Shown here: in pieces, positions 1-11,119 of the stretch | Layout: the number at the start of each line of letters is the position of its first letter | Numbering within the stretch: position 1 is the stretch's first letter | Assembly: GCF_030700285.1 (NCBI RefSeq) | Contig: NZ_JAUYZJ010000004.1 | Coordinates: 159,374 to 223,373, forward strand | Reading direction: 5' to 3' | Length of the DNA stretch: 64,000 nt | From: Methylobacterium sp. NEAU K | Lineage (GTDB): Bacteria > Pseudomonadota > Alphaproteobacteria > Rhizobiales > Beijerinckiaceae | The notes under the pieces: generated by a model | The model's input: the letters and a program-made list of their open reading frames with translations, nothing else | Database searches by the model: none | Told to the model about the DNA's origin: nothing | Position numbers and translations under genes: made by a program

Positions 1-1
1 C

Positions 2-37
2 CAAGGGCGGCTCGTCAGCCTCGTGCGCCGCTACTGA
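2..37 (+). CDS. C-terminal tail of a gene entering from the left, possibly lexA (partial)
   Basis: An open frame enters from outside the window and ends at a TGA at 35-37; the visible residues are QGRLVSLVRRY. It converges with comEC and overlaps its stop codon by a few bases. In Hyphomicrobiales lexA commonly lies next to comEC and gltX, and the hydrophobic, basic tail fits the end of a LexA repressor. Eleven residues cannot prove this, so the name is an inference from neighbourhood. Confidence 0.4.
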   Translation, partial: QGRLVSLVRRY

Positions 38-2304
38 AGCGGCTCGGCCGGCGCGTCCCCGGGCGTGACTTCGGGACCCGACGGTTCGGTCTCCGGCGTG
101 ATCGTCGCGCCGGACGTGTCCGGCGTATCGCGGTGCGGCGTGGCCGGTGAGTGGGCGGTGGAATGCGGCCGCCACGGTACGGATCGATCGCTGCCGCGGG
201 CGTAGCTCGCCGTGAAACCCGAGCGGGTGGCCTGCAGTGCGACAGCGCCGTGGGCGGTGAGGACGCGACGGTCGATTAACAGGGGCCCCAGGCAGGTCGG
301 CGGTGCGGCGAGCGCCGTGATCAGCACGGCGGCGCGGGTGCAATCCTCCGGGAAGGCGCGCCGGTCGCGGACCAGGGCGACGGCGCGGCCATCCGGCAGG
401 CGCGCGGTGCAGCCCAGTCGGTCGCAGTGTCCGCCGGCCGAGGTGCCGGTCACTTGATCGGCGCGACGCCCGTCGCCATCCGCCTTCAGCCACTGCTCGA
501 GCACGAAGCGCGAGGGGCTGCCCAGGGCCCACAGGCGGCCGTCCGCGCCGCGCACGGCGGCACCCCCGCCCTGGCGGTCGACGTAGAGATCGTAGCGTTC
601 CGGTGCCGCCGCCAGACCGAGCCCGAGCAGGACGGGCGGGAGGGCCAGCCAGCGCAGGCGCGAGGCCGGGAGCGTCGCCAGAAGCAGCCCCATGGCCAGC
701 AGCGTCAGCGCCCCGGTCCCGAAGGCCGGCATCACGAGGGTTGCCCGATCGAAGCCGGCGATCCACCGGGAGATCGCCAGCATGCCGCCCACCGCCTGCC
801 CCATCAGCCACCAGACCGGCCGGTCGAGGGCGAAGGGATAGGCCAGGATCCCGATCACCGCCGACGGCATCACGACCAGGGACACGAGGGGCAGGGTCAG
901 GGCGTTGCCGATGAGCCCGAACGGCTGGATCGTCTGAAAATGGTAGGTGGCGAACGGCGCCGTCGCGACCTGCGCCACCAGGGTCGTCCCCAGGGTGCCG
1001 GTGACGGCCGAGAGGCCGGTCCCGAGGAGCCGCTCGAGCCGCCCCGCCCCCGGGCGCACGAACAGGTGTCCATCGATCAGCCGGGCGCAGGCGATCAGCC
1101 CGGCCACAGCCCCGAACGACATCTGGAAGCTCGGGCCGAGCAGTCCCTCCGGCTCCCGCGCCAGTGCGATCAGCGCGGCGAGCGCGAGGTTGCGCATCGA
1201 CAGGGCCGGCCGGTCGACCAGGATCGCTCCGAGCATGATCAGGGTCATGATCAGCGAGCGCTCCGCGGCGATGTCCCAGCCCGAGAACGCGCAGTAGGCG
1301 GTCACGCCCATCATCGCGAAGCCGGCCGCGATTTTCTTGATCGGCCAGAACAGCGCGCAGTACGGCACCAGGGCCAGCAGCGCCCGCACCAGCCAGAACA
1401 CCACGCCGGCGGCCAGCACCATGTGCAGGCCCGAGATCGAGACCACGTGATAGATGCCTGCGGCGCGCAGCGCATCGTTGGTCGCCGGGCCGATCAGTCC
1501 GCGCTTGCCCGTCACCAGGGCCGCTGCGACCGCCCCCGCCTGGCCACCCTCCGCCTGCGCGATCCGGCGCGTCAGCGCGTTGCGGGCGTCATCCAGCATA
1601 GCGGCGAGCCGCAGCTGCAGGGGCGGCGGCGCGGGGGGCGCCTGGACGCTCACCGCGCCGACCAGCGAGCCCACGGCGCCGATGCCCTGGAAATAGGCGT
1701 CCCGGGCGAAGTCGTAGCCTCCCGGCCGTGCAGCCTCGGGCGGCGGCAGAAGCCGCGCGGTGGCGGCGACGAAGTCCCCGGGCCGCAGGGGCGGCGCCTT
1801 GCGGAACGAGACCCGCACCCGGAGTGGCCTCACCGCGGGGGCGAGCCCCGCGAAGCTCTCGACCCGGATCACCAGCCGAGCGCCGACCTCGCGCTCGTCC
1901 AGCGCTTCGATCATCCCGGTGAGCGGTCCGATGGTCGTGCGCGCGAGGATCGGTGCTGCCACCTGCGAGACCCGCCAAGTCGCCGCCGCGAAGCCCAGGA
2001 AACCGGCCGCCACCGCGAGGGCGAGGGCCAGGGCCGCCGGCCGCGCGCCCAGGAACGGCACGGTCGCGAGAGCCAGTCCCGCCCCGACAAGGGGGGCGGC
2101 CAGAAACGGCGTCCCGTCGGCGGCCGCGAAGTAGACCAGGATCCCGGTGCCGAACGCCACCGCCAGCCAGGGGAACAGGCGGCGCTGCTCGACCTCACGG
2201 GCGAGGCCGCCGGCGACCCGATCGCGGAGCGCGGGAAGCACCGCGGCGCGCCGGCCGACCAGCGCAAGCGCGCCGCCCGCCAGCCTCGCCCCGATCCGCT
2301 GCAT
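31..2304 (-). CDS. comEC: ComEC/Rec2-family competence membrane protein
   Basis: ComEC forms the inner-membrane channel for incoming single-stranded DNA during transformation. The 757-residue protein starts with two or three membrane segments (about 45-115), followed by an OB-like soluble segment (about 140-220). The multi-spanning Competence domain follows, with its signature SISGLHM at 289-295. The C-terminal soluble part (about 590-720) lacks the HxHxDH motif of the metallo-beta-lactamase domain, as in many alphaproteobacterial ComEC proteins, and ends in a Pro/Thr-rich tail. It is divergent from gltX with a 175 bp gap. Family assignment is firm; whether the host is naturally competent is not shown. 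Confidence 0.9.
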   Translation of the reverse strand: MQRIGARLAGGALALVGRRAAVLPALRDRVAGGLAREVEQRRLFPWLAVAFGTGILVYFAAADGTPFLAAPLVGAGLALATVPFLGARPAALALALAVAAGFLGFAAATWRVSQVAAPILARTTIGPLTGMIEALDEREVGARLVIRVESFAGLAPAVRPLRVRVSFRKAPPLRPGDFVAATARLLPPPEAARPGGYDFARDAYFQGIGAVGSLVGAVSVQAPPAPPPLQLRLAAMLDDARNALTRRIAQAEGGQAGAVAAALVTGKRGLIGPATNDALRAAGIYHVVSISGLHMVLAAGVVFWLVRALLALVPYCALFWPIKKIAAGFAMMGVTAYCAFSGWDIAAERSLIMTLIMLGAILVDRPALSMRNLALAALIALAREPEGLLGPSFQMSFGAVAGLIACARLIDGHLFVRPGAGRLERLLGTGLSAVTGTLGTTLVAQVATAPFATYHFQTIQPFGLIGNALTLPLVSLVVMPSAVIGILAYPFALDRPVWWLMGQAVGGMLAISRWIAGFDRATLVMPAFGTGALTLLAMGLLLATLPASRLRWLALPPVLLGLGLAAAPERYDLYVDRQGGGAAVRGADGRLWALGSPSRFVLEQWLKADGDGRRADQVTGTSAGGHCDRLGCTARLPDGRAVALVRDRRAFPEDCTRAAVLITALAAPPTCLGPLLIDRRVLTAHGAVALQATRSGFTASYARGSDRSVPWRPHSTAHSPATPHRDTPDTSGATITPETEPSGPEVTPGDAPAEPLQ

Positions 2305-2479
2305 CCGCCGCCGCGCCCCGATCCGCGCGACTCGTCGCCGCCGGTGCAGGGATTCTTAACGCATCCGGCTACCCGTGCTACAGCCGGCGCTTCGTGCTAC
2401 GGGCGCCGCTCCGTGCGATGGGCCTGTCCGCGAGCCTTTCGCCGCCCCGTTGCCTTCCGTCCCCGAACATACCGGCCCG

Positions 2480-3907
2480 ATGTCCTCAGCCGTCGTCACG
2501 CGCTTCGCCCCCTCGCCCACCGGCTACCTGCATATCGGCGGGGCCCGTACGGCGTTGTTCAACTGGCTTTACGCCCGCCATACCGGCGGCCGGATGCTAC
2601 TGCGCATCGAGGATACCGACCGGGAGCGCTCGACCAAGGGGGCGATCGACGCGATCCTCGACGGTCTCTCCTGGCTCGGCCTCGATTGGGACGGGGACGT
2701 GGTGTTCCAGTTCGCCCGCGCCGCGCGCCACCGCGCGGTCGCCGAGGAACTGCTGGCGGCCGGCCGCGCCTACCATTGCTACGCCACGGCCGAGGAACTG
2801 GCGCAGATGCGGGAGACCGCCCGGGCCGAGGGCCGCGCCCCGCGCTACGACGGGCGCTGGCGCGACCGCGACCCGTCCGAGGCGCCGGCCGGGGTCAAGC
2901 CGGTGATCCGGCTGCGCGCGCCCACGGAGGGCGAGACCGTGGTCGACGACGCCGTGCAGGGTCGGGTCACCTGGGCCAACCGCGACCTCGACGACCTCGT
3001 GCTGCTGCGCTCGGACGGCACGCCGACCTACATGCTCGCCGTTGTGGTGGACGACCACGACATGGGCGTCACCCAGGTCATCCGCGGCGACGACCACCTC
3101 ACCAACGCCGCGCGCCAGAGCCAGATCTTCTCGGCGCTCGGCTGGGACATCCCCCGGATGGCCCATATTCCGCTGATCCACGGGGCGGACGGGGCGAAGC
3201 TCTCGAAGCGCCACGGGGCGCTCGGCGTCGAGGCCTATCGCGATCTCGGCTACCTGCCGGCAGCCCTGCGCAACTATCTGGTGCGGCTCGGCTGGAGCCA
3301 CGGGGACCAGGAGGTATTCTCCACCGACGAGATGGTCGCGGCCTTCGATCTCGGGGCGGTCGGGCGCTCGGCCGCCCGGTTCGACTTCGCCAAGCTCGCG
3401 AATCTCAACGGCCTCTATATCCGCGGCAGCGCCGATTCGGACCTCGTCGCGGCGATCGAGACCATCCTGCCGAGCGTCGGCCCTGAGCGCGGCCTCTCGG
3501 CGCCGCTCCCGGCCGATCTCAGGGACAAGCTGACGCTCGCCATGCCGGGCCTCAAGGAGCGGGCGAAGACGCTGATCGAGCTCCTCGACAGCGCCTATTA
3601 CCTGTACGCGCAGCGCCCGCTGGGCATCGACGACAAAGCGCGGGCGCTCCTGTCCGACGAAGGCCGCGCGCGTCTCGCCGACGTGCTCCCGGCGCTCGAA
3701 GCGCTGCCCGAGTGGAGCGCGGCGGCGACGGAGGGCGCGGTGCGTGGATACGCGGAGGCCGCCGGCTGCAAGCTCGGGCAGGTGGCCCAGCCGCTGCGGG
3801 CCGCGCTCACCGGGCGCACCACCTCTCCGCCCCTGTTCGACGTGATGGCGGTGCTCGGCCGGAGCGAGACCCTCGCCCGCCTCGGTGATCAGGTGCCGCA
3901 GGGCTGA
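2480..3907 (+). CDS. gltX: glutamyl-tRNA synthetase
   Basis: Charges tRNA with glutamate in the cytoplasm (class Ic). The start at 2480 gives 475 residues, the usual length. The HIGH-type signature is seen as HIGG at residues 18-21, preceded by [10 protein letters not shown], and the KMSKS-type loop is KLSKR near residue 240. An open frame extends upstream to 2375, but conserved residues begin just after the Met at 2480. Alphaproteobacteria often have two gltX copies, one of which may also charge tRNA-Gln; this one sits beside gltA, as in related genomes. Confidence 0.96.
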   Translation: MSSAVVTRFAPSPTGYLHIGGARTALFNWLYARHTGGRMLLRIEDTDRERSTKGAIDAILDGLSWLGLDWDGDVVFQFARAARHRAVAEELLAAGRAYHCYATAEELAQMRETARAEGRAPRYDGRWRDRDPSEAPAGVKPVIRLRAPTEGETVVDDAVQGRVTWANRDLDDLVLLRSDGTPTYMLAVVVDDHDMGVTQVIRGDDHLTNAARQSQIFSALGWDIPRMAHIPLIHGADGAKLSKRHGALGVEAYRDLGYLPAALRNYLVRLGWSHGDQEVFSTDEMVAAFDLGAVGRSAARFDFAKLANLNGLYIRGSADSDLVAAIETILPSVGPERGLSAPLPADLRDKLTLAMPGLKERAKTLIELLDSAYYLYAQRPLGIDDKARALLSDEGRARLADVLPALEALPEWSAAATEGAVRGYAEAAGCKLGQVAQPLRAALTGRTTSPPLFDVMAVLGRSETLARLGDQVPQG

Positions 3908-4128
3908 CGGCACGGCCTCCCGGGCGGGCAGGAACCGCGCGTGCCGGCCCGGATTTCGCTTGGCGATGGGGTCCGGTTGTCACCGACCCCGTTGCTGCTG
4001 CAGTGCCGTTTGGGTAACCCATGCGTGTGAGCACCCGCAGCATAAGGCGGCGTGCTCCGGCCCCGAGGGTCGCCTCGGGCAGCCCGAGGCCGGCATCCGC
4101 CACGTCGCCAGAGAAGGGTCCACGATCC

Positions 4129-5418
4129 ATGAGCGCATCCAGCACCATCACCGTGGACGGCAAGGAGATCGAGCTGCCGGTGAAATCCGGCACGATCGGG
4201 CCGGACGTCATCGACATCGGCAAGCTCTACGCCAAGACCGGCGCCTTCACTTTCGACCCGGGCTTCACCTCGACGGCCTCGTGCGAATCGAAGATCACCT
4301 ACATCGACGGCGACGAAGGCGTGCTGCTCTACCGCGGCTACCCGATCGAGCAACTCGCAGAGAAGGGCGACTTCCTCGAGACCTGTTACCTGATGCTGTT
4401 CGGCAGCCTGCCGACCGCGGCCCAGAAGGCCGATTTTGACTACCGGGTCACGCGCCACACCATGGTGCACGACCAGATGAACCGCTTCTTCACGGGCTTT
4501 CGGCGCGACGCGCACCCGATGGCCGTGATGGTGGCCTCGGTCGGCGCGCTCTCGGCCTTCTACCACGACTCGACCGACATCACGGACGAGAGCCAGCGGA
4601 TGATCGCGTCGATCCGCATGATCGCCAAGATGCCGACGCTGGCCGCGATGGCTTATAAGTATTCCATTGGCCAGCCCTTCGTGTACCCGAAGAACGACCT
4701 CGACTACACCTCGAATTTTCTGCGGATGTGCTACGCGGTGCCGTGCGAGGAGTACGAGGTCAACCCCGTGTTCTCGCGGGCCCTCGACAAGATCTTCATC
4801 CTGCACGCCGATCACGAGCAGAACGCCTCGACCTCGACGGTGCGGCTCGCCGGCTCGTCCGGCGCCAACCCCTTCGCGTGCATCGCGGCCGGCATCGCCT
4901 GCCTGTGGGGCCCGGCCCATGGCGGCGCCAACGAGGCGGCACTGAAGATGCTGATGGAGATTGGCACGCCCGAGAACGTCGGAAAGTACGTCGCCAAGGC
5001 CAAGGACAAGAACGACCCGTTCCGCCTGATGGGCTTCGGCCACCGGGTCTACAAGAACTACGACCCGCGCGCGCGGATCATGCAGAGCACCACCCACCAG
5101 GTGCTCAAGGAACTCGGCAAGACCGAGGATCCGCTGCTGCACGTCGCCATGGAGCTGGAGCAGATCGCCCTCAAGGACGAGTACTTCGTCGAGAAAAAGC
5201 TCTACCCGAACATCGATTTTTACTCGGGCATCACCCTGAAGGCGATGGGCTTCCCGACCGACATGTTCACCGTGCTGTTCGCGGTGGCGCGCACGGTCGG
5301 CTGGATCGCGCAATGGGCCGAGATGATCGAGGACCCGATGCAGAAGATCGGCCGTCCGCGCCAGCTCTATGTCGGGCCGGCGCAGCGCGACTACGTGCCG
5401 GTGGACCAGCGCGGCTGA
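4129..5418 (+). CDS. gltA: citrate synthase
   Basis: Condenses oxaloacetate and acetyl-CoA to citrate, entering the TCA cycle. The 429-residue protein is of the hexameric proteobacterial type: an N-terminal beta domain with the [24 protein letters not shown] start, catalytic His in [10 protein letters not shown] (near residue 264), the second His in [14 protein letters not shown] (near 305), and the catalytic Asp region YPNIDFYSG. The Met at 4129 is chosen because a purine-rich GAGAAGGG precedes it and the family N-terminus begins there; an upstream Met at 4021 would add 36 unconserved residues. A 221 bp leader separates it from gltX, so it probably has its own promoter. Confidence 0.97.
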   Translation: MSASSTITVDGKEIELPVKSGTIGPDVIDIGKLYAKTGAFTFDPGFTSTASCESKITYIDGDEGVLLYRGYPIEQLAEKGDFLETCYLMLFGSLPTAAQKADFDYRVTRHTMVHDQMNRFFTGFRRDAHPMAVMVASVGALSAFYHDSTDITDESQRMIASIRMIAKMPTLAAMAYKYSIGQPFVYPKNDLDYTSNFLRMCYAVPCEEYEVNPVFSRALDKIFILHADHEQNASTSTVRLAGSSGANPFACIAAGIACLWGPAHGGANEAALKMLMEIGTPENVGKYVAKAKDKNDPFRLMGFGHRVYKNYDPRARIMQSTTHQVLKELGKTEDPLLHVAMELEQIALKDEYFVEKKLYPNIDFYSGITLKAMGFPTDMFTVLFAVARTVGWIAQWAEMIEDPMQKIGRPRQLYVGPAQRDYVPVDQRG

Positions 5419-6374
5419 GCCGGGCCATCGGAGACGACACGACCCCGGGAACGGCCGACGGGCCGCCCCTCTCGTTTCCGGCGACGCCGGGCGTCACGTT
5501 CCGCCTTCCCTGCCGGCTGCCCTACGATTGGGCGGCGATCCGCGCCTTCCTGGTCAAGCGCGCGATCCCCGGCGTCGAGGCGGCTGATCCCGGCGGCCGG
5601 GCCTATGCGCGCACGGTTAGCCTCGCGGGCCGGCCCGGCATCCTGGCGGTCGAGCCCGGCGGCGACGGCCTGCGCGTCGCGCTCTACGGGCTCGATCCGG
5701 GCTGCGCCCGGGAGGTGGCGGAGCGCCTCCGCCGCCTGTTCGACTGCGACGCCGACCCGGCCGCAATCGCGGCCTGCCTGTCCGGGGAGCCGGCGCTGGC
5801 CGGCCTGGTGGCGCAGAGACCCGGATTGCGGCTGCCGGGGGCCTGGGATCCGTTCGAGACCGCTTGCCGGGCGATCCTCGGCCAACAGGTCTCGGTGGCG
5901 GCCGCGATCCGGCTCGCCGGACGGCTGGTCGCGGCGTTCGGCACCAGGCTGGCGGAGCCGGTCGGCGGCCTGACACACGTCTTTCCCGCTCCCGCGGCGC
6001 TGGTCGAGGCGGATGTGTCCCTGGCGCTGAACATGCCACGTTCCCGCGGCGCGGCGATCCAGGCGATGGCGGCCGCCGCCCTCGCCGACCCGGATCTGTT
6101 CGCCCCGGCCGCCACCTTGGAGGCCGCGGTCCTGCGGTTCACCGCGATCCGCGGGATCGGGCCGTGGACGGCGCAGTACATCGCCATGCGGGCGCTCAAG
6201 CTGCCCGACGCCCTGCCGGTAGGCGATGTCGGCCTGCTGCGGGCGCTCGATGTCGGCGCTGGCCGCCCGAGCCCCGCGGCGCTGCTCGCCCGAGCGGAGG
6301 CGTGGCGCCCGTACCGGGCCTACGCGGCTCAGCACCTCTGGACGGCGGACGAGGCGGCGGCGCGCACCTGGTGA
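5313..6374 (+). CDS. AlkA-type DNA-3-methyladenine glycosylase II
   Basis: Base-excision repair glycosylase that removes alkylated purines. The AlkA N-terminal domain begins at [11 protein letters not shown]. The helix-hairpin-helix element is [17 protein letters not shown], and the catalytic Asp is in [11 protein letters not shown], 16 residues after it. The start is unusual: between 5313 and about 5715 there is no in-frame ATG, GTG or TTG, and the domain begins near 5507. The only ordinary start upstream, ATG 5313, lies 106 bp inside gltA, so either translation begins within gltA or a non-standard codon (for example ATC at 5427) is used. Function is clear, start is not. Confidence 0.85.
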   Translation: MGRDDRGPDAEDRPSAPALCRAGAARLRAGGPARLSRAIGDDTTPGTADGPPLSFPATPGVTFRLPCRLPYDWAAIRAFLVKRAIPGVEAADPGGRAYARTVSLAGRPGILAVEPGGDGLRVALYGLDPGCAREVAERLRRLFDCDADPAAIAACLSGEPALAGLVAQRPGLRLPGAWDPFETACRAILGQQVSVAAAIRLAGRLVAAFGTRLAEPVGGLTHVFPAPAALVEADVSLALNMPRSRGAAIQAMAAAALADPDLFAPAATLEAAVLRFTAIRGIGPWTAQYIAMRALKLPDALPVGDVGLLRALDVGAGRPSPAALLARAEAWRPYRAYAAQHLWTADEAAARTW

Positions 6375-6635
6375 TCCGAGCGATTCTCACCGAGCCTCGC
6401 CGATCCCGCGCGACGACCCGTCTTCCGCGGGCTTGGTCATCGTTCATGCGTCAGAGACCATCGCGGGGTCGGGGATCGATCTCATTCCCGAGACAGCCCA
6501 GATGCTCCGCCTCCTCGCGGTCCCAGCCGGCGGCGCCGCGTCGGCCTTCGGCGCGCTCCGGCTCAGCCGCCGCGCGCTGACGGTGCGGGCGCCCGGACCA
6601 CGACCGCAGCTACGGTCCGGCCCGGGCAGCATCCG

Positions 6636-8882
6636 TCAGCGCCCGAACCGCTCGAATTTCGGGAAGCTGCGCGCCATCATCAGACCAACTTCCGCGCGGT
6701 GCCCGAGCCACTTCTCGAGAACCGACGCGTTGGCAAGCCGCCCCTCCGTCGAGCCATCCTGCCAGGGCAGGCCGTCCGCCATCCGGAAGACGTGCGCGTC
6801 GCTGAGCCGGCCGCCGCGGCATCGCTGGAGCCGGACGCCCTTGCCGCGGGCGAGTTCGGCCACTTCCGAGATCGGGAAGATCAGCAGCAGCTTCTCCGTG
6901 TTCACCACCGCGACGTGATCGCCGTCAGCAGGCACGAGCACGACCGCCGTCGCGTCGCCGTCCAAGCCCAGCACGCCTTTGCCCTTGCGGGTGTTGGCCA
7001 CCAGGGCGTCGGACGGCGCCACGAAGCCGCGTCCGTCCGAGCCGGCGATGAGCAGCTTGGTCTCGGGTCGGTAGGGCAGAGCGGCCACCACCTCGGTGCC
7101 GTCGTCGAGATCGACCATCAGCCGCACCGGATCGCCGAAGCCGCGGCCGCCCGGCAGCTTCGAGGCCTCGATGGTGAATACCTTGCCGTTCGAGGCGAGC
7201 AGCAGGATCTTCGCGGTGGTCTCGCTCGGGAAGGCGATCTTCAGGGTGTCGTCGCCCTTGAACGCCACCCCCGAGAGGTCGGCGACGTGGCCCTTGAGGG
7301 CCCGGATCCAGCCCTTGTTGGAGACGATCACGGTGATCGGCTCGCGCTCGACCAGAGCCGCCGTGAAGTCGATGCCGCCCACATCCGGCGGGCTGGCGAG
7401 CGTCGTACGGCGCTTGCCCAGCTTGGTCTCGGGCCCGAAGGTCTTCTTCACGGCGCGGATCTGCGCCTGGATCGCCTTCCACTGCGCCGGCTCGGAGGCG
7501 AGCAGCGCGTCGATCTCGGCTTTCTCGGCAGTGAGCGCGTCGAACTCGCGCTTCAGCTCCATCTCCTCCAGCTTGCGCAAGGAGCGCAGGCGGGTGTCGA
7601 GGATCGCGTTGGCCTGGATCTCAGTCAGTTCGAACCGGGCCATGAGGGCGGCCTTCGGCTCGTCCTCCTCGCGGATGATGCGGATCACCTCGTCGAGGTC
7701 GAGATAGACGATGAGCAGGCCGCCGAGGATCTCCAGGCGGCGGTCGATCTGCCCGAGGCGGTGACGCGAGCGGCGCTGGAGCACCACGCGGCGGTGGTCG
7801 ATCCATTCCCGCAGGCACTCGGCGAGCCCGATCACCCTCGGCACGAGGCCGCCGACCAGGACGTTGAGGTTGAGCGGGATACGGGCTTCGAGTTCCGTCA
7901 GCCGGAACAGGGATTCCATCAGGATGACGGGATCCACCGTGCGCGAGCGCGGCTCCAGCACGACGCGCACGTCCTCGGCCGATTCGTCGCGCACGTCGGC
8001 GAGCAACGGCAGCTTCTTCTCCTGGAGGAGCTCGGCCATCTTCTCGATCAGCCGGCCTTTCGGGATGCCGTAGGGGATCTCGGTGACGACGATGTTCCAG
8101 GTGCCGCGGCCGAGATCTTCCTTGGTCCAGCGGGCCCGGACCCGGAAGGCGCCCCGGCCGGTGCGGTAGGCCTCGGCGATCGACTCGGCCGAATCGACCA
8201 GGATACCGCCGGTGGGGAAATCCGGCCCCTGGACGAAGCTGTTGAGCTGGGCCGAGGTCGCTCCCGGGTGGCTGATCAGGTAGAGCGCCGCGTCGCAGAG
8301 TTCGGCCGCGTTGTGCGGCGGGATCGAGGTCGCCATGCCGACCGCGATGCCCTGGCTGCCGTTGGCCAAGAGGTTCGGGAAGGCGGCCGGCAGCACCACC
8401 GGCTCCTCCTTCTCGCCGTTGTAGGAGGGGCGGAAATCGACCGTGTCCTCGTCGATCCCGTCGAGGAGCAGCCGGGCGACCTCGGTGAGCCGCGCCTCGG
8501 TGTAGCGGTAGGCGGCCGGGCCATCGCCGTCGATGTTGCCGAAATTGCCCTGGCCGTCGACCAGCGGATAGCGCTGCGCGAAGTCCTGCGAGAGCCGCAC
8601 CAGCGCGTCGTAGATCGCCTGGTCGCCGTGCGGGTGGAAATCGCCCATCACGTCGCCGACGATCTTGGCGCATTTCTTGTGCGCGGTGTTCGGGTCGAGG
8701 CGCAGCAGCCGCATCCCATAGAGGATGCGTCTGTGCACGGGCTTCAGCCCGTCGCGGGCATCCGGCAGCGCCCGATGCATGATCGTGGAGAGCGCATAGG
8801 CGAGGTAGCGCTCTTCCAGCGCGGATTTCAGCTCGACGCTCTCGATCCCGTCGCCGGACGGCGGCTCGAAGGGCTGGCCCAT
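6636..8882 (-). CDS. parC: DNA topoisomerase IV subunit A
   Basis: ParC with ParE decatenates daughter chromosomes. The 748-residue protein starts with a conserved winged-helix/cleavage domain containing [24 protein letters not shown] sequence near residues 28-48. The catalytic tyrosine is Y127 in [10 protein letters not shown]. The tower and coiled-coil gate lie at about 350-490, and the C-terminal beta-propeller is shorter than in GyrA and lacks a full GyrA box. Its length and propeller favour ParC over GyrA. It converges with the AlkA gene across a 261 bp spacer in which nothing clear was seen. Confidence 0.94.
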   Translation of the reverse strand: MGQPFEPPSGDGIESVELKSALEERYLAYALSTIMHRALPDARDGLKPVHRRILYGMRLLRLDPNTAHKKCAKIVGDVMGDFHPHGDQAIYDALVRLSQDFAQRYPLVDGQGNFGNIDGDGPAAYRYTEARLTEVARLLLDGIDEDTVDFRPSYNGEKEEPVVLPAAFPNLLANGSQGIAVGMATSIPPHNAAELCDAALYLISHPGATSAQLNSFVQGPDFPTGGILVDSAESIAEAYRTGRGAFRVRARWTKEDLGRGTWNIVVTEIPYGIPKGRLIEKMAELLQEKKLPLLADVRDESAEDVRVVLEPRSRTVDPVILMESLFRLTELEARIPLNLNVLVGGLVPRVIGLAECLREWIDHRRVVLQRRSRHRLGQIDRRLEILGGLLIVYLDLDEVIRIIREEDEPKAALMARFELTEIQANAILDTRLRSLRKLEEMELKREFDALTAEKAEIDALLASEPAQWKAIQAQIRAVKKTFGPETKLGKRRTTLASPPDVGGIDFTAALVEREPITVIVSNKGWIRALKGHVADLSGVAFKGDDTLKIAFPSETTAKILLLASNGKVFTIEASKLPGGRGFGDPVRLMVDLDDGTEVVAALPYRPETKLLIAGSDGRGFVAPSDALVANTRKGKGVLGLDGDATAVVLVPADGDHVAVVNTEKLLLIFPISEVAELARGKGVRLQRCRGGRLSDAHVFRMADGLPWQDGSTEGRLANASVLEKWLGHRAEVGLMMARSFPKFERFGR

Positions 8883-9030
8883 GACGGCTCCTGTCTCAGG
8901 GCGGGGCCGCCGACCGGCAGCGCCGCCTCATTGGCGGTCCGTCAGTCCGAGGCGCCGCAGGCGAGCCCGGAATCCGAAAGCCGCCGACCGCGCCGGATCA
9001 GACGGACGTATCCTGCCGGTCGGCGCACGC

Positions 9031-9071
9031 TTCTGGATTCCGGGCTCCGCTGCGCGGCCCCGGATGACGGG
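9031..9071. repeat. short palindromic intergenic repeat (REP-like)
   Basis: The sequence has imperfect arms CCGGGC and GCCCCGG around CTCCGCTGCGCG, flanked by CTGGATT and GATGACGGG. This pattern recurs in intergenic DNA of Methylobacterium and other Hyphomicrobiales (established knowledge, recalled). It lies between parC and recO. Confidence 0.55.
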
Positions 9072-9133
9072 ATTGGCATCCACCGGGCTGAGCCACATTC
9101 AAGCCCGGCGATGTTTAGAACATAACGCGAACA

Positions 9134-9853
9134 TTACCCGGCCTCACGGCCGAGCGCAACGAATCGCGCCCGCTCCTCCGGCATGCCGAGGCCGCGCGGA
9201 CCCCAGACGTGCCTGTCGAGGAAGTACCCCGTCAAGGTAAACCCTTGCGCAACGCCGTCCGGGCCGGGGGATCCACCCGCGTGCAGGAAGCTCGGCAGCG
9301 CCAGCAGGCGATCGCGAAATGGCTCGCCCGCGGAGGCGCTGACCGCGCGCCCGGTCTTGGGCGACACGTAGGCCAGGGCGTCGTTGCCCCCGGTGGCGGC
9401 GCAGGCGGTCAGGTCTAGGCCGAAGCCGAGTTCCGACAGGATCGCCAGCTCGAACCGTACCATCAAGGGCGGCGCGACGGCCGGATCGTCCAGGTGCTCA
9501 ACCAGCACGCCGGCCGCCTCGTAGAGCGCCGGATGTGGATCGCGCTCGGGTAGGAGCCGCAGCAGGGCCGCCATGTGGCTGAGCCCGTAGAGGGCGAGGC
9601 TTGAACCGATCATCCGCGAGACCTGCGAGTCGAGCGGCTCCACCGCATAGGCGCCGAGGCCCTCGTCGAGGCGCGCCCGCCAGGTCAGCCGCACCCGGTT
9701 GCCGGGCTGGAGCACCGGCTGCATCCGGCGCGAGCGCCCACCATGCACGAGACCGAGATGGCGCCCGTGACCCTGGGTCATCGCCTCCAGGATGACGCCG
9801 CTCTCGCCGTGTCGACGCAGGCCGAGCACCAGGGCGTCGTCGGTCCATTGCAT
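9134..9853 (-). CDS. recO: DNA repair protein RecO
   Basis: RecO loads RecA onto SSB-coated single-stranded DNA in the RecFOR recombination pathway. The 239-residue protein has the N-terminal OB fold ([19 protein letters not shown] onward, to about residue 80) and the helical C-terminal domain, of usual length. The zinc cysteines found in some RecO proteins are not evident. It stands alone, with a 250 bp spacer to parC and a 146 bp gap to the divergent secreted-protein gene. Confidence 0.93.
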   Translation of the reverse strand: MQWTDDALVLGLRRHGESGVILEAMTQGHGRHLGLVHGGRSRRMQPVLQPGNRVRLTWRARLDEGLGAYAVEPLDSQVSRMIGSSLALYGLSHMAALLRLLPERDPHPALYEAAGVLVEHLDDPAVAPPLMVRFELAILSELGFGLDLTACAATGGNDALAYVSPKTGRAVSASAGEPFRDRLLALPSFLHAGGSPGPDGVAQGFTLTGYFLDRHVWGPRGLGMPEERARFVALGREAG

Positions 9854-9999
9854 GCGGGTTCACGTCACCGGCGGGAGTGGTGCGCAACGCGACGCCCGCG
9901 CTCCGCTTCGATCCCCCGCATATAAGGGCTCCGGGGCCGCGGCGCCGCCTTTGCGTGCCTGCCGGGCGACGGTAGCTTGGCCGGGAAGGAATCACCTGC

Positions 10000-10401
10000 A
10001 TGCGTCGCGCCGCCCTGGTTCTTGTCCTGGCCCTCGCCAACGCCGGCGCACAGGCCGCCCCCAGGACGGCGAAGAGGGCCGCCGCCTTTGAGGCGCCATC
10101 CCCGGCCCTGAAAGAACGGATCGCCGCGCTCGCCCTGAAACAGGTCGATTTCGGCGCAGTGTCGCTGCTGCCGGTGCGGTTCGAGGGCAGCCGGCTCGCG
10201 GGGCCGATCGAGGATGGGGGCCGGACACTCTATTGCGTGTCGAGCCGTATGAGCGGCCGGACCTTCGGCAAGCCTGAGCGGCCCAAGGCGGTGATGCGCC
10301 ATCAGGCCGACCGACTGGAGGTGATCGACGACGAGGAGGTTTGCGCCGGCCACCGCAGCCAGCCCTTCCCCGAGCTGGACGCCCTCGGAAACGCCCGGTG
10401 A
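10000..10401 (+). CDS. small secreted protein of unknown function
   Basis: The 133-residue product begins with a clear Sec signal peptide (MRRAALVLVLALANAGAQAA, cleavage probably after AQA), so it is probably periplasmic. The mature part has two cysteines, one in TLYCVSSRM and one in EEVCAGH, which could form a disulfide. No family is recognised. The GGAAGGA about 12 nt before the ATG supports the start. It is followed 10 bp later by the gamma-glutamylcyclotransferase gene and may be co-transcribed with it. Confidence 0.75.
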   Translation: MRRAALVLVLALANAGAQAAPRTAKRAAAFEAPSPALKERIAALALKQVDFGAVSLLPVRFEGSRLAGPIEDGGRTLYCVSSRMSGRTFGKPERPKAVMRHQADRLEVIDDEEVCAGHRSQPFPELDALGNAR

Positions 10402-10411
10402 GGCAGCCGCG

Positions 10412-11116
10412 TTGACGGCCATGGCCTCCCTGCCCACGCGCACCCTCGATCTCAACCTCGACCTGATCGCCCGCGCCCATTCCGTCCCTGTGCCCGACGA
10501 CCCGGGTGGCCTCGCGGTGATGTCCGACGCGGAACTGCGCCCGGGCCTCGAGGAGATCGTCGCGGGTCGCGAGGGCAGCGACCTCTGGGTCTTCGCCTAC
10601 GGCTCGCTGATGTGGCGGCCGGAATTCCCGGTGGCCGAACGCCGGATCGGCACGGTGCGCGGCTTCCACCGCCGCTTCTGCCTGCTCCAGCGCCGGTTCC
10701 GCGGCACGCCCGAGCGGCCGGGCTTCGTCCTGGCGCTCGATCGCGGCGGCCTGTGCCGGGGCGTCGCGTTCCGCCTTCCGGACGCCGAGATCCGCGCGGC
10801 GCTGATGCCGGTCTGGCGGCGCGAGATGCGCGGCCGGGGCTATGTCGCCCGCTGGCTGCCGGTGGCGACCCAGGCCGGGAGCGTCCCGGCATTGACCTTC
10901 CTGGCCAATCGCGCCAGCGACCGCTACGCCGGCCGCCTTTCGGATGCCGAGATCGCCGACAAGATCGCCGCCGCCTGCGGGCATGCCGGCCCGAGCGCCG
11001 AGTATCTGTTCCGGACCGTCGAGGCCTGCGAGCGGCTCGGCATCCGCGACCGGCACCTCTGGAGCCTCCAGGCCCTGGTGGCGGCACGGCTCAGGGCCTG
11101 CGCGGCGGAAGCGTGA
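10412..11116 (+). CDS. chaC: ChaC-type glutathione-specific gamma-glutamylcyclotransferase
   Basis: Cleaves glutathione to 5-oxoproline and Cys-Gly in the cytosol. The 234-residue protein has the substrate-binding motif VFAYGSLMW (near residues 59-67), the conserved GFHRRFCL segment, and the catalytic Glu in VWRREMRGRGYV. About 35 variable residues precede the fold, so an internal start (for example Met 37) is possible. The name follows the family; the physiological substrate is inferred from it. Confidence 0.88.
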   Translation: MTAMASLPTRTLDLNLDLIARAHSVPVPDDPGGLAVMSDAELRPGLEEIVAGREGSDLWVFAYGSLMWRPEFPVAERRIGTVRGFHRRFCLLQRRFRGTPERPGFVLALDRGGLCRGVAFRLPDAEIRAALMPVWRREMRGRGYVARWLPVATQAGSVPALTFLANRASDRYAGRLSDAEIADKIAAACGHAGPSAEYLFRTVEACERLGIRDRHLWSLQALVAARLRACAAEA

Positions 11117-11119
11117 GGC

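Noticed and set aside
427..3486. A 1019-residue open frame on the plus strand
   Set aside because: It is opposite comEC and in another frame of gltX; its Arg/Pro/Gly-rich content is typical of shadow frames in GC-rich DNA.
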